A stretch of 64,000 bases of DNA from Clostridiales bacterium (GTDB lineage: Bacteria > Bacillota > Clostridia > Christensenellales > Aristaeellaceae). The notes below the pieces were generated by a model. It was not told where the DNA came from. It made no database searches and saw only the letters and a list, made by a program, of their open reading frames with translations. The translations under genes were made by a program, and so were the position numbers. Where the stretch lies: the NCBI GenBank assembly GCA_015056015.1, contig SVHD01000007.1:1-64000 (forward strand), written 5' to 3'. This document shows positions 53,896 to 63,379 of the stretch, one piece after another. The number at the start of each line of letters is the position of its first letter. Position 1 is the stretch's first letter.

Positions 53896-55977
53896 ATGTT
53901 CTGCTACCGGGATCATCGAGGAGAAATGAAAATCGATTGGGAAAAGGGCTGCATTCATTCCCTTTCCCAAAGCGGCATTCTGCTGACGACGCCTGTTCAG
54001 TTGCCCCTGTTTTCCTTGCGGCTGCGCATGCCAGCCTTTGAAGTAAAAGAATTTTCCGCCCTGAACGGACAATTGACCCGGCTTGACAAAACGGAAAACA
54101 GCGCCCAGGCCCTGTATGAATTTACGGAGCCCGAAAAGATTCAGGTAAAGATTTCCGCTTCCTTTGGCGGCGAACATTTTTCCCGCTGGCGCATCCAGAT
54201 CATCAATGCTTCCCAGGGCGCAGTGGAATGGGTGGATTTTCCCCAGGTCGCCCTGAAAAAGGAAGATGCGCAGAAAAAATGCTCCGTCTACTGGCCCTAT
54301 AACGAAGGCGTGCAGATTGACGATATCGATTTCAGGGAATCCACTTCCTGGCGCAGCCGGGAACCCGAATTCCCCGGCGAGGGCGCCTATGCCCTGTTTC
54401 CCGGCATGGTGGAAAGCCAATTCGTGGCCTGGGAACTGGATGGCGGCGTGTATCTGGGCGCTCATGACGATCAGCGCGGCCTCAAGAATATTGATTGCAT
54501 GCCCGTAAAAAATGGCGTGCGGCTGAAGATCAAAACCTATGCCGGCGGCGATTTCGGCCAGGATTATGAATCCGCCTTTGATACCGTGCTGGATCTTTTC
54601 CAGGGCGGCTGGATGGCGGCAGCGGATATTTACCGCCGCTGGCTGGAGAAAAATCTTCCCCAAGGGCTTTTGCCGGTGGATGAAAACCCCGCATTGCCCG
54701 CCTGGTATCAGGATGCGCCGCTGGTAATCACCTATCCCGTGCGGGGCATTCATGACATGGATGAAATGAAGCCCAATCGCTTCTTCCCCTATGAAAATGC
54801 CCTGCCAATAATTGATGAACTGGCAGAAAAGATCGGCACGCGGCTTCTGGTTCTGCTGATGCATTGGGAGGGCACCGCCCCCTGGGCGCCGCCCTTTGTA
54901 TGGCCCCCTTACGGCGGGGAAGAAATGCTGAAAAGCTTCATTCAAAAGCTTCATGAAAAAGGGCATCTGCTGGGCGTGTATTTAAGCGGCGTCGGCTTTA
55001 CGGAACAGAGCAACCTCATTGCCGAATACAACAACGAAAACCTCATCGCCGAAAAAGGCTATGCCCGCAGCTTCTGCCTCTCCCCCGAACAAAAACTGGA
55101 ATACAGCCATATCTGCACGGGTCAGCGCCGGGGATATGATCTTTGCCCCATGGGCGAGGATACAGAAAAAATCGTCACCGGCGAAATCGCCGCCATGGCA
55201 GCGGCAGGCATCGATTATGCCCAGATTCTGGATCAGAATCATGGCGGCAATCCCTATTTCTGCTTCAGCCGCCAGCACGGCCATGCCCCCACCCCCGGGC
55301 CCTGGATGACGAAAGCCATGCAGCATATCCTGAAAAAAGCCCATGAAACAGCGCCGGATATGCTCTTTGGCTGTGAATCCGCCGCCGGGGAGCCCTATCT
55401 TCCCCATCTTTTGCTGAGCGATAATCGTTTTAATCTGGGCTGGATTTTCGGCAAACCCATTCCCATTTTTGCCTATCTTTATCATGAGTATCTGATCAAT
55501 TTCATGGGCAATCAGGTCTGCGCCGCATCCACCTTCAAGCCCGATCCGGAAAGCCTTGCTTATCGGCTGGCCTATTCCTTTTCCGCCGGGGATATGCTCA
55601 CCCTTATCCTAACCGATGATGGCCGCATCACCCAGGCCTGGGGCGACAGGCAATTTGATCTGCTCCCCGATGAAGCGCAGACCATCACCCTTTTGCGGAA
55701 TCTATCCCATTTCCGTAAGGGCAGCGCCCGGAAATATCACTTTGGCAGCCGGATGCTAAAGCCCCACGCCCTGGAAAAAGTGCCCGAACGGGCCTTCAGC
55801 ATGCAGGGAGCACGGAATTCATTGATCGCCCCCTGCGTGCTTTCAAGCCGCTGGCAGGCACGGGATGGGAGCATCGCCCAAATCCTGGTCAACTGGACCA
55901 AGGAAGAAATCACCTGCAAGCTGGACGAACAGACCGTCGCGGTGCCCGCCATGGGCGCTCTGCTGCTGGAAGAATAA
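53896..55977 (+). CDS. DUF6259-like glycoside hydrolase, in the xerC position
   Basis: 693 aa, no signal peptide. A beta-sandwich N-terminal part (about 1-240) is followed by a barrel: GTRLLVLLMHWEGTAPWAPPF, HEKGHLLGVYLSGVGFT, GIDYAQILDQNHGGNPYFC and FGCESAAGEPYLPHLL, with acidic residues at strand ends; then a C-terminal beta domain ending near 690. It resembles DUF6259 proteins, putative glycosidases. Its neighbours are housekeeping genes (trmFO before, hslV after); in Bacillus this slot holds xerC. RBS AGGTGA 7 nt before ATG 53896. The substrate is unknown. Confidence 0.75.
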   Translation: MFCYRDHRGEMKIDWEKGCIHSLSQSGILLTTPVQLPLFSLRLRMPAFEVKEFSALNGQLTRLDKTENSAQALYEFTEPEKIQVKISASFGGEHFSRWRIQIINASQGAVEWVDFPQVALKKEDAQKKCSVYWPYNEGVQIDDIDFRESTSWRSREPEFPGEGAYALFPGMVESQFVAWELDGGVYLGAHDDQRGLKNIDCMPVKNGVRLKIKTYAGGDFGQDYESAFDTVLDLFQGGWMAAADIYRRWLEKNLPQGLLPVDENPALPAWYQDAPLVITYPVRGIHDMDEMKPNRFFPYENALPIIDELAEKIGTRLLVLLMHWEGTAPWAPPFVWPPYGGEEMLKSFIQKLHEKGHLLGVYLSGVGFTEQSNLIAEYNNENLIAEKGYARSFCLSPEQKLEYSHICTGQRRGYDLCPMGEDTEKIVTGEIAAMAAAGIDYAQILDQNHGGNPYFCFSRQHGHAPTPGPWMTKAMQHILKKAHETAPDMLFGCESAAGEPYLPHLLLSDNRFNLGWIFGKPIPIFAYLYHEYLINFMGNQVCAASTFKPDPESLAYRLAYSFSAGDMLTLILTDDGRITQAWGDRQFDLLPDEAQTITLLRNLSHFRKGSARKYHFGSRMLKPHALEKVPERAFSMQGARNSLIAPCVLSSRWQARDGSIAQILVNWTKEEITCKLDEQTVAVPAMGALLLEE

Positions 55978-56067
55978 TTCTGCCTCAATCCTGCCATTTT
56001 TCCAGACATTTTTGATCATAACCATTTTTTATACTCAATACCGAAAAATCGAAACGGAGGATCTGCC

Positions 56068-56601
56068 ATGACCATCAAAGGAACCACCATCTGCGGCGTA
56101 TGCCGGAATGGCAAAATCGCCATTGCCGGGGACGGCCAGGTGACCATGGGTGAACACACCATTTTCAAGGGCACGGCGAAGAAAGTGCGCCGGATTTTCA
56201 ACGATACCGTTGTGACCGGCTTTGCCGGCTCTGTGGCCGACGCCTTTACCCTGGCGGAACGCTTTGAAGATAAACTGACCCAGTGCGGCGGCAATCTGGA
56301 ACGGGCGGCTGTGATGCTGGCCCAGGACTGGCGCAGCGATAAGGGCCTGCGTCAGCTGGAAGCCATGATGATCGTGGCTAACAAGGAAAGCATGCTGGTG
56401 CTTTCGGGCACCGGTGAAGTGATGGATTCCGATGACGGCGTGGTGGCCATTGGCTCCGGCGGCAATTATGCCCTGGCGGCGGCCCGCGCCCTGATTCAGA
56501 ATACCGATCTTTCCGCCAAAGAAATCGCGGAAAAGGCGCTGCATGTGGCCGCCTCCATCTGCGTATACACCAATCACAATATCATCGTGGAGGAGGTGTA
56601 A
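56068..56601 (+). CDS. hslV: ATP-dependent protease subunit HslV (ClpQ)
   Basis: 177 aa. The proteasome-like N-terminus [23 protein letters not shown] places the catalytic Thr at position 6, so a five-residue propeptide (MTIKG) must be removed. Forms the double-hexamer chamber fed by HslU. RBS CGGAGG; 3 nt separate it from hslU. Confidence 0.96.
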   Translation: MTIKGTTICGVCRNGKIAIAGDGQVTMGEHTIFKGTAKKVRRIFNDTVVTGFAGSVADAFTLAERFEDKLTQCGGNLERAAVMLAQDWRSDKGLRQLEAMMIVANKESMLVLSGTGEVMDSDDGVVAIGSGGNYALAAARALIQNTDLSAKEIAEKALHVAASICVYTNHNIIVEEV

Positions 56602-56604
56602 GCC

Positions 56605-58011
56605 ATGAGCGAGCTTTCTGTGATCAAGGATAACCACCGCAAGGAACTGACCCCCAGGGAGGTCGTAAGGGAACTGGACCGCTACATCATCGGCCAGGAT
56701 GAAGCCAAGCGCGCCGTGGCCATCGCCCTGCGCAATCGCTATCGCCGTTCCCAATTGCCCGAAGATATGCGGGAGGAAATTTTCCCCAAGAATATTCTCA
56801 TGATCGGCCCCACCGGCGTTGGCAAAACCGAAATTGCCCGCCGCCTGGCCAAATTGGTGGACGCCCCCTTCATCAAGGTGGAAGCCACCAAATTCACCGA
56901 AGTGGGCTATGTAGGCCGGGATGTGGAATCCATCATCCGGGATCTGATGGAAAATGCCATCCGGATGGTGAAGGAAGAGCACGAAAACCGGGTAAAGACC
57001 CGGGCACAGGTGCTGGCAGAGGATCGATTGGTTACTTTGCTTGTCAATCCTCCCAAGAAAAATGCCGCCAATAATAATCCCCTGGATTTTATTCTGGGCC
57101 GCACCAAAGCCGAGCCCGAACCCAGCGAAGCGGAAAAAAGCGAAATCAGCCGCAAGCGGGATGAAATCCGGGATCAGCTTCGCCGGGGCGAGCTGGAAGA
57201 TAAAGAACTGGAAATCGAAGTGGAAGAAAGCGCGCCCCAGCTGGAAGTGGGCGGCGCGGCCATCAATATCGGCGATATGATGGGCGGCATGATGCCCAAG
57301 CGCACCAAGATGCGCCATGTGAAGGTCAAGGAAGCCCGGAAAATCCTGATTGAAGAGGAAGCCGAAAAGCTGATTGACGAGGACGCCGTCAAGGAAGAAG
57401 CGCTGCAGCGCTGCGAGCAGAGCGGCATCGTATTCCTGGATGAAATTGATAAGATCGCCGGCCGGGGCGGCGCGGGCCATGGCCCGGACGTGAGCCGGGA
57501 AGGCGTGCAGCGGGATATTCTGCCCATCGTGGAAGGCTCCACCGTCAATACCAAATACGGCCCCGTCCGCACGGATTTCATGCTCTTTATCGGCGCCGGC
57601 GCCTTCCATGTGGCCAAGGTGACCGATCTGATTCCCGAATTGCAGGGCCGTTTCCCCGTCCATGTAAATTTAAAGAGCCTGACCCAGGAGGATTTTGTAT
57701 CCATCCTGACGAAAACGGATAATGCCATCACCCGGCAATATGCCGCGCTGTTGGAAGTGGATAAGGTGCATCTCACCTTCGAAGAAGATGCGCTCAATGA
57801 AATCGCCCGCATCGCCATGCTCACCAATGAAACCAGGGAAGATATCGGCGCACGGCGGCTGCATGCGGTATTTGAAGAATTGCTGGAAGATGTATCCTTC
57901 AATGCCGGCGGCGATAATATGCCCGACGTTTATCTTTCCATCACTGCACAGTATGTAAAGGATCATCTGAAGGCCGCCAAGGAAATGGATATGCGGCGCT
58001 ATATCCTCTAA
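56605..58011 (+). CDS. hslU: ATPase subunit HslU (ClpY)
   Basis: 468 aa. YIIGQDEAKRAVAIALRNRYRR at the N-terminus, Walker A GPTGVGKTE (about 64-72), intermediate I domain (about 110-245, acidic, with GDMMGGMMPKRTKMR), Walker B IVFLDEIDKIA, sensor region and the C-terminal tail MRRYIL that docks into HslV. Unfolds substrates for HslV. Confidence 0.97.
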   Translation: MSELSVIKDNHRKELTPREVVRELDRYIIGQDEAKRAVAIALRNRYRRSQLPEDMREEIFPKNILMIGPTGVGKTEIARRLAKLVDAPFIKVEATKFTEVGYVGRDVESIIRDLMENAIRMVKEEHENRVKTRAQVLAEDRLVTLLVNPPKKNAANNNPLDFILGRTKAEPEPSEAEKSEISRKRDEIRDQLRRGELEDKELEIEVEESAPQLEVGGAAINIGDMMGGMMPKRTKMRHVKVKEARKILIEEEAEKLIDEDAVKEEALQRCEQSGIVFLDEIDKIAGRGGAGHGPDVSREGVQRDILPIVEGSTVNTKYGPVRTDFMLFIGAGAFHVAKVTDLIPELQGRFPVHVNLKSLTQEDFVSILTKTDNAITRQYAALLEVDKVHLTFEEDALNEIARIAMLTNETREDIGARRLHAVFEELLEDVSFNAGGDNMPDVYLSITAQYVKDHLKAAKEMDMRRYIL

Positions 58012-58038
58012 ACCAAACTGCGGAAGGAGAAAAATACC

Positions 58039-58461
58039 ATGGAACTGGCTGAAAATACCGGAAGCCGCGAGGTGGCCCGTGCCGCCATTTCCCTTTCCCT
58101 CTCCGTTTCCCGGGAGGAAGAAAACCAGCTGCGCGCTTCCTTTACCCAGGATGGTATACTGACCGCCGCCGCCGATTATGGCGGGGATTATAACCAGAGC
58201 GTGATGAAGCTGATTGAGCGCGCCGTGGTGGCTGCCCGGCGTGAAAAGGTAATCGGCGATACCCATCACGAGCAGGGCGCGATTGCAGGCGCCGCCCATG
58301 ACGCCATTTCCCAGGTGGCCTCCAAGGCCTTTGGCCTTTCCGTAGGCGGAAAAATCGCCGTGGCCCGCCGGGGAGAGCATGTTGCCGTGGCCGTATTTCT
58401 CTGTGTTGGACTGGTGCATCTCAATGAAGTCTGCATCGGCCTGGGCCACCGCGCCATTTAA
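58039..58461 (+). CDS. HutP-family RNA-binding regulator
   Basis: 140 aa. HutP of Bacillus binds L-histidine and Mg2+ and antiterminates the hut operon; the His-rich region is present here (GDTHHEQGAIAGAAHDAI, about 74-91) together with the C-terminal VGLVHLNEVCIGLGHRAI. No histidine-utilisation gene is near, so the controlled RNA is elsewhere or different. It sits after hslU, where Bacillus has codY. RBS AAGGAG. Confidence 0.88.
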   Translation: MELAENTGSREVARAAISLSLSVSREEENQLRASFTQDGILTAAADYGGDYNQSVMKLIERAVVAARREKVIGDTHHEQGAIAGAAHDAISQVASKAFGLSVGGKIAVARRGEHVAVAVFLCVGLVHLNEVCIGLGHRAI

Positions 58462-58488
58462 GAAAACACAAAAGCGAGGGATCTTATC

Positions 58489-59166
58489 ATGCCGCTGACA
58501 ATTGCCATTGACGGGCCCGTAGGCGCGGGCAAATCCACCATTTCGGATGAAGTGGCCAATCGCCTGGGGATTCTGCATCTGGATACCGGGGCCATGTATC
58601 GGGCCGTGGGGCTGGCCGCCACAGGCGCAGGCATTGATCCTGCCGATGAAAAGGCCGTATCCGCGCTTTGCGAAAAAGGCGGCGCGCAGGTGGATATCCG
58701 TTATGAAAACGGAAAGCAGATCACCCTGCTCAACGGGGAAGACGTAAGCAGCCGGATCCGCACCCAGGAGGCGGGCGGCGCCGCATCCGCCGTTTCCCGG
58801 TATCCGGCCGTACGCACGATGCTGGTTCGCCGCCAGCAGGAAATGGCCCAGGAACAGCCCATGCTGCTGGATGGCCGGGATATCGGCACGGTGGTGCTGC
58901 CCCATGCCACGGTGAAAATCTATCTCACCGCTTCCCCCGAAGCCCGGGCCCGGCGCCGCATGGATCAATTGCGGGAAAAAGGGGATCAAACGCCCTTTGA
59001 AGAAATTCTCAAAGAAGTAAACGCCCGGGATTATCAGGATATGAATCGGGCCCTTACCCCCCTTCGCCAGGCGGAGGACGCCATCTTGCTGGATTCTTCC
59101 GATCTGAATTTTGAGGAAACCGTCAGCGCCATTCTGGCACTTGTGGAGGAAAAATATGGACACTGA
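58489..59166 (+). CDS. cmk: Cytidylate kinase
   Basis: 225 aa. P-loop IDGPVGAGKSTIS at residues 6-18, LDTGAMYRA, LLDGRDIGTVVLP and RRMDQLRE lid. Converts CMP and dCMP to the diphosphates. Overlaps plsC by 11 nt, a cmk-plsC order common in Firmicutes. Confidence 0.96.
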   Translation: MPLTIAIDGPVGAGKSTISDEVANRLGILHLDTGAMYRAVGLAATGAGIDPADEKAVSALCEKGGAQVDIRYENGKQITLLNGEDVSSRIRTQEAGGAASAVSRYPAVRTMLVRRQQEMAQEQPMLLDGRDIGTVVLPHATVKIYLTASPEARARRRMDQLREKGDQTPFEEILKEVNARDYQDMNRALTPLRQAEDAILLDSSDLNFEETVSAILALVEEKYGH

Positions 59167-59791
59167 AAAAAACGTCATGCCTGAAAAGCGGGAACGCACG
59201 CCTGTTTACACCATCGCCCGGGGGCTGGCCTGGGTTCTGTTCCATACAGTTTTCCCCGTTCGCTATCATCATACGGAAAAGATGGATCTTCGCGCCCCCT
59301 ATATCATGATCGCCAATCATAAAAGCGGGCTGGATCCCATCGTGCTGGCTGTGCCCTGCAAGGATTACGAAATCCGCTTTGTCGGGAAGAAAGAATTGAC
59401 GAAGAATAAGCTGCTGGCCTGGCTGGTGGGCCAACTGCATATGATTACGGTGGATCGGCATAATTCTGATCTGGCGGCCATGCGCCTGTGCATCAAGGCC
59501 CTGCGGGAAAAGCAGGTGCTGGGCATTTTCCCCGAAGGCACCCGCCATCTGCCCGATCTGATGAGCGAAGTGGAAACGGGCACCGCCGTGCTGGCGCTGC
59601 GCGCCAAAGTGCCCCTTTTGCCCGTCTATATTTCCAGCAAGCTGCGTCCCTTTCATATCACCCATGTGTATGTGGGCGAAACCATGGATATTTCCGATCT
59701 CTGCGCCCAGGGCTGCGATACCCAGACAGCTGAACAAGTGAGCCAGCGCATCCGGGAAACGTTCTACGCCATGCGGGAAAACTGCAAATAA
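59156..59791 (+). CDS. plsC: 1-acylglycerol-3-phosphate acyltransferase
   Basis: 211 aa. Catalytic NHKSGLD (HX4D, about 55-61), GKKEL block, and FPEGTRH block. Makes phosphatidic acid at the membrane. Start at 59156 is preceded by GGAGG inside cmk; a longer reading from 59111 would lie wholly within cmk. Confidence 0.93.
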   Translation: MDTEKNVMPEKRERTPVYTIARGLAWVLFHTVFPVRYHHTEKMDLRAPYIMIANHKSGLDPIVLAVPCKDYEIRFVGKKELTKNKLLAWLVGQLHMITVDRHNSDLAAMRLCIKALREKQVLGIFPEGTRHLPDLMSEVETGTAVLALRAKVPLLPVYISSKLRPFHITHVYVGETMDISDLCAQGCDTQTAEQVSQRIRETFYAMRENCK

Positions 59792-59805
59792 AAAATTCAG
59801 AAAAA

Positions 59806-59833
59806 AGCCGGAATCATTCGATTCCGACTTTTT
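59806..59833. terminator. Bidirectional terminator
   Basis: CGGAATC-ATTC-GATTCCG with A tracts on the left and T tracts on the right; closes the 41.8-59.8 kb run and the convergent phospholipase-D-like gene. Confidence 0.85.
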
Positions 59834-59853
59834 GTTTTTGGGGAAAAACGTGT

Positions 59854-61296
59854 TTACAGCAGAAAGCGAATGGGAAATACCAGCAGGGATAGGCCGTAAA
59901 TGATTGCCTTTTTCTGCCAGGGCATGGATTTTTCCGGCGCCATCCAATCTTCTGCCTCCGCATCTGCCGTCCGGGAGAGGGCGCGGGCATCCGCTACATA
60001 TTCCGTCATTTTTTCATTCAGCGGCTTGCTGTATACTGCCAGCACCGCTTCCGTATCAATATAGGCGCTGCGCATATCAAAATTAAAGGAGCCGAACACG
60101 CAAAGATCATCATCTATCAACAGGGATTTTACGTGGGAAGAATGATCCGTCTGGGATTCATATAACAAGCCATCCAAAGCCGCCACCCGATCCCGCTGCC
60201 ACAGATAATCGGAGGAGGCCATGATATTATTGCCACTGGCCATGGAATTGGTGTAGAGCGTCAATTCGGTGGGCAGGGCATCGATTTTTTCCAGCGCCTG
60301 TTCCATCCGCCGATCCAATACAAAATACGGCGATTGCTGATGAATTTCCTTTTTCGCATTTTCCATCAGCGCGCAAAGCCCGTCAAATACCCAGGGCGTT
60401 TTGACCGTCGGCGCCACGGGATTATGTAAAAACAGGCATTTTTCCACCGGCACAAAAAAATCGTTGTTTTCGGATGGGCGGCTTTTCCTTGCTTCCAGCA
60501 GACGCGTCATTTCCGCCCGGCTTTCCCGGATTTTTTCTTCATTCCCGCCCCTTTCAAAGCGAGAAATGCACCAAGGGGAATTCCATAAGGCGTCAAAATA
60601 ATCCTTTACCTGGGCAACACCCGTGTTTTTCCCCGTTTCCTCAGCAAACAGGATGACATCCCGATCGGCATTGTAGGCAGAATGATCCTCCGGCGTTAAA
60701 AATTCGTCCGAAATATTTCTGCCGCCCAGAATTAGGCATTTTTCATCGGCAATCAGATATTTTTCGTGCAGCCGGGCATTCAGCCCCTGGGGTTCCAGCA
60801 AATTCACCGGATTATAATAGCGAATTTCAATATTTTCATGGCTGCCCAGGGCGTAAGGCAAGGGATCGTTCCCGAAATTGAAGGCGCCAATGAGCCCATC
60901 CACCAACAATTGGATTTTTACGCCCCGATCTGCCGCTCGCAGCAGCGCCCCGCCCATCATTTTTCCGCTTTCATCACAGGCGTAGAGATAGGATGTTATG
61001 CGCAATTCTTTCTGCGCCTGCTCAATCAGCCAAAGTCTGCCTGCCAGCGCTTCCTCCCCGCTTTCCAGGATGCCCGCCCATTCCTTCCCTGCATCCGCTT
61101 CCGCCGAAGCGCTGAGCATAACTGATATTGCAGCAGGATCGCTTGCGGGCGGAAATGCATACGGCGTCACTGCCATAAATCCATAGAGGAACAGCAGCGC
61201 TAAAGCGATTTTCCCCAGCGTTATTTTCCGTTTTTTCTGTTTTTTCTGTTCGTCAAGACGCTGTTTCTCCTTTCCGGAATCTATTCCGGGTGGCAT
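59854..61296 (-). CDS. Phospholipase D / cardiolipin synthase-like membrane protein
   Basis: About 480 aa. A basic N-terminus and one transmembrane helix (ITLGKIALALLFLYGFMAV) precede two HKD catalytic motifs, LHEKYLIADEKCLILGGRN and SSHVKSLLIDDDLCVFGSFN (HxKx4D in both). Cardiolipin synthases usually have two N-terminal helices, so an extracytoplasmic PLD acting on phospholipid or wall polymers is possible; a C-terminal hydrophobic segment is also present. The start is uncertain: ATG 61296 overlaps a well-spaced promoter-like TATAAT (61295-61300), and a GTG at 61356 is the alternative. Confidence 0.85.
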   Translation of the reverse strand: MPPGIDSGKEKQRLDEQKKQKKRKITLGKIALALLFLYGFMAVTPYAFPPASDPAAISVMLSASAEADAGKEWAGILESGEEALAGRLWLIEQAQKELRITSYLYACDESGKMMGGALLRAADRGVKIQLLVDGLIGAFNFGNDPLPYALGSHENIEIRYYNPVNLLEPQGLNARLHEKYLIADEKCLILGGRNISDEFLTPEDHSAYNADRDVILFAEETGKNTGVAQVKDYFDALWNSPWCISRFERGGNEEKIRESRAEMTRLLEARKSRPSENNDFFVPVEKCLFLHNPVAPTVKTPWVFDGLCALMENAKKEIHQQSPYFVLDRRMEQALEKIDALPTELTLYTNSMASGNNIMASSDYLWQRDRVAALDGLLYESQTDHSSHVKSLLIDDDLCVFGSFNFDMRSAYIDTEAVLAVYSKPLNEKMTEYVADARALSRTADAEAEDWMAPEKSMPWQKKAIIYGLSLLVFPIRFLL

Positions 61297-61360
61297 TATA
61301 TCAGCCCGCTCCCGCTCCTTCAATCCCCTGCCTTGATGCTGCCGCAAAAGTGCCACAACC

Positions 61361-61389
61361 TTGCTTTTTCCGGCCGTTTATGGTATGAT
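61361..61389 (+). promoter_or_regulatory. Promoter of the phosphodiester-glycosidase gene cluster
   Basis: TTGCTT (61361-61366), 17 bp, TATGAT (61384-61389). Confidence 0.65.
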
Positions 61390-61446
61390 GGGCAGGTAAT
61401 ATCAGGAAGCATTTTCCCGATTGATTCCGAAGGAGTGAATGAAAAA

Positions 61447-62406
61447 ATGCCCGTCAAAAAGCTGCTCTCCGTTCTGCTGGCCCTGCTGCTGGTGATTCTT
61501 TCCGTGCCTGCCCTGGCGTCTGATCTTGCGCCGCTTCCCATGAATGATCTATCCTTTGGCCCCAAGCCCAAAGATGAAAATTATCTTTCCAAGACGGAAT
61601 ACGTGGATGAATCCATCACCGTCAAAATCCACGAAGGCCGCTATGCAGATACCGATTATGTGTGCGCCCACGTGAAAATTTCCCATCCTTCCCAGCTGCG
61701 CACCACCCCCGCTTCCGTGTATCAGTCCCCCAATGCCGCCTTTGTGGCCCGTGCTTCCGAAGCCAATTTCAAGGGTCGTCTGGTGGCCAATAAGGTAAAC
61801 GCCGTGGTGGCCATCAACGGGGATTTCTATACCAAGACCGATATGGTCAAGGTGGTGCTGCGCCAAGGCAAACAGATCCGCAATATTTCCACCGGCGCAT
61901 CCGATCTGCTGGTCATCGATATGAATGGTGATTTTTCTTATCTGCCTCTGTGCGGCAAGGAAGAATATCAGGCCTATTATGAAGCCAATCAGCAGAATAT
62001 GTATCAGGTATTCTGCTTTGGCCCGGTACTGGTGGAAAACGGCCAGAGCGTCATTGACGAAAATTACCAGAATAATTCCGTCGGCTCCCACAAGAGCGCC
62101 CAGCGCTCTGCCATCGCTCAGCTGGGACCCCTGGAATATATGCTGGTCACCTGCAACAGCAATCAGGTCAAGAATAACAAGGGCATGACCATTCAGGAAT
62201 TCGCCGCCCTTTGTGAACAGCTGGGCAAGGATCTGAGCGAAAACGGCTGCACCCTGGCCTATAATCTGGATGGCGGCAACAGCGCCACCCTGGTATTCAA
62301 GGATAAGAATGCCAAATCCGGGAAATTGAGCTATGTGAAATACAATTGTCCCGAAATCGAACGGTTCCTGGGCGACATCATCTATTTTGCAACGCTGGTG
62401 AATTAA
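61447..62406 (+). CDS. Secreted phosphodiester glycosidase (NAGPA) domain protein
   Basis: 319 aa. Signal peptide MPVKKLLSVLLALLLVILSVPALA, then a NAGPA domain (about 95-310) with AVVAINGDFYTKTDM, QRSAIAQLGP and the hallmark LAYNLDGGNSATLVF. The family cleaves N-acetylglucosamine-1-phosphodiester bonds; in bacteria it is associated with cell-wall glycopolymers and exopolysaccharide. RBS GAAGGAG; nearly abuts the next gene. Confidence 0.88.
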   Translation: MPVKKLLSVLLALLLVILSVPALASDLAPLPMNDLSFGPKPKDENYLSKTEYVDESITVKIHEGRYADTDYVCAHVKISHPSQLRTTPASVYQSPNAAFVARASEANFKGRLVANKVNAVVAINGDFYTKTDMVKVVLRQGKQIRNISTGASDLLVIDMNGDFSYLPLCGKEEYQAYYEANQQNMYQVFCFGPVLVENGQSVIDENYQNNSVGSHKSAQRSAIAQLGPLEYMLVTCNSNQVKNNKGMTIQEFAALCEQLGKDLSENGCTLAYNLDGGNSATLVFKDKNAKSGKLSYVKYNCPEIERFLGDIIYFATLVN

Positions 62407-62407
62407 T

Positions 62408-63379
62408 ATGATGGATATTCCTGTGATTACCCTGATGGGGTTGGAAATCACCCTGTATGCCCTGCTGGGGGCCATTGGTTTTTTGCTTGCCGCCGGGCTG
62501 ATGGGCGCTATCGCGCCGAAATTCCATCTTACCCGGAAGGTATCCTGCCTCTATTCCCTGCTTGCCGGCTTCCTTGGCCTGCTTTTGGGGCGGCTGATTT
62601 TCTGCCTGGTACGGATGGATACCCTGTTTTACGATGAAATGGGGGAATATCTGGGGCTTGTGCCCTTCTTTGATCCTGCTGCCGGCAGCGTAAGCGTGGC
62701 TGGCGTAATGCTGGGCGTCATCCTGGCGGCCCCGCTGTGCCGCCTGCTGACCGGAAAAAGCGCCGCTGCCATCCTGGATCATGCCGCCTTCCCCGCCCTG
62801 CTTTTCTTTGCCTTCATGCGCTTTATCGAGCCGCTCAGCGGACAGGGCTACGGCATTCCCCTGGAGGATTCCCCCTTCGCCATCGCGCCTTTTGCGAGCT
62901 ATAACGATTGGAATGAAGCGTGGATGCTCAATATCGGCTTTATTGAAGGGGCGCTGGCGACGCTCGTCATGGCAGGGCTGCTTTTGCTGCATAAAAAAAT
63001 CCGCAAGTCCGGCAGCCTGGCGCTCTATGCCGCGCTGTTCCTTGCCGTCACCCAGATCATTCCCGAGGCTCTGCGTTGTGACGACGCCCTGTACATCTTC
63101 ATTTTCGCCAGGGTCACCCATATCGGCCTGGCCGTCATGCTGTTCTTTACTGCGCTGCTGTCCCTTTGGCGAGGGAAAAAGCAGGGCTTGCCCACCGGCA
63201 TTTTCTGCCTGGAATTGGTTTTGACCCTCTTGTGCCTGGTGCTTTGCATTCTGGCCATTTATGCCCTGGATAAAATCACCGCCTGGCCTCCCGCCTTTGT
63301 TTACAGCGGCTGGGCGCTGGTTCTGGTCTTTCTGGCGATTCTCATCGGGCGCCGGATTCATAAGGAGGATATACGCTGA
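62408..63379 (+). CDS. Polytopic membrane protein, divergent Lgt-like
   Basis: 323 aa with about eight hydrophobic segments. The stretch AFMRFIEPLSGQGYGIPLED resembles the lipoprotein diacylglyceryl transferase signature (GRxGCFxNGCCYG) but lacks its Arg/Asn/Glu pattern, so I doubt transferase activity. It overlaps the next gene by one base and follows the NAGPA gene by 1 nt. Could help process or export its secreted neighbours (speculative). Confidence 0.65.
   Translation: MMDIPVITLMGLEITLYALLGAIGFLLAAGLMGAIAPKFHLTRKVSCLYSLLAGFLGLLLGRLIFCLVRMDTLFYDEMGEYLGLVPFFDPAAGSVSVAGVMLGVILAAPLCRLLTGKSAAAILDHAAFPALLFFAFMRFIEPLSGQGYGIPLEDSPFAIAPFASYNDWNEAWMLNIGFIEGALATLVMAGLLLLHKKIRKSGSLALYAALFLAVTQIIPEALRCDDALYIFIFARVTHIGLAVMLFFTALLSLWRGKKQGLPTGIFCLELVLTLLCLVLCILAIYALDKITAWPPAFVYSGWALVLVFLAILIGRRIHKEDIR

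Noticed and set aside
61295-61323. Promoter-like TTGAAG-17-TATAAT on the minus strand at the start of the PLD-like gene
   Set aside because: Its -10 covers the only good ATG, and no in-frame start lies downstream before the membrane helix, so it cannot serve that start. I leave it as unexplained rather than call a promoter.
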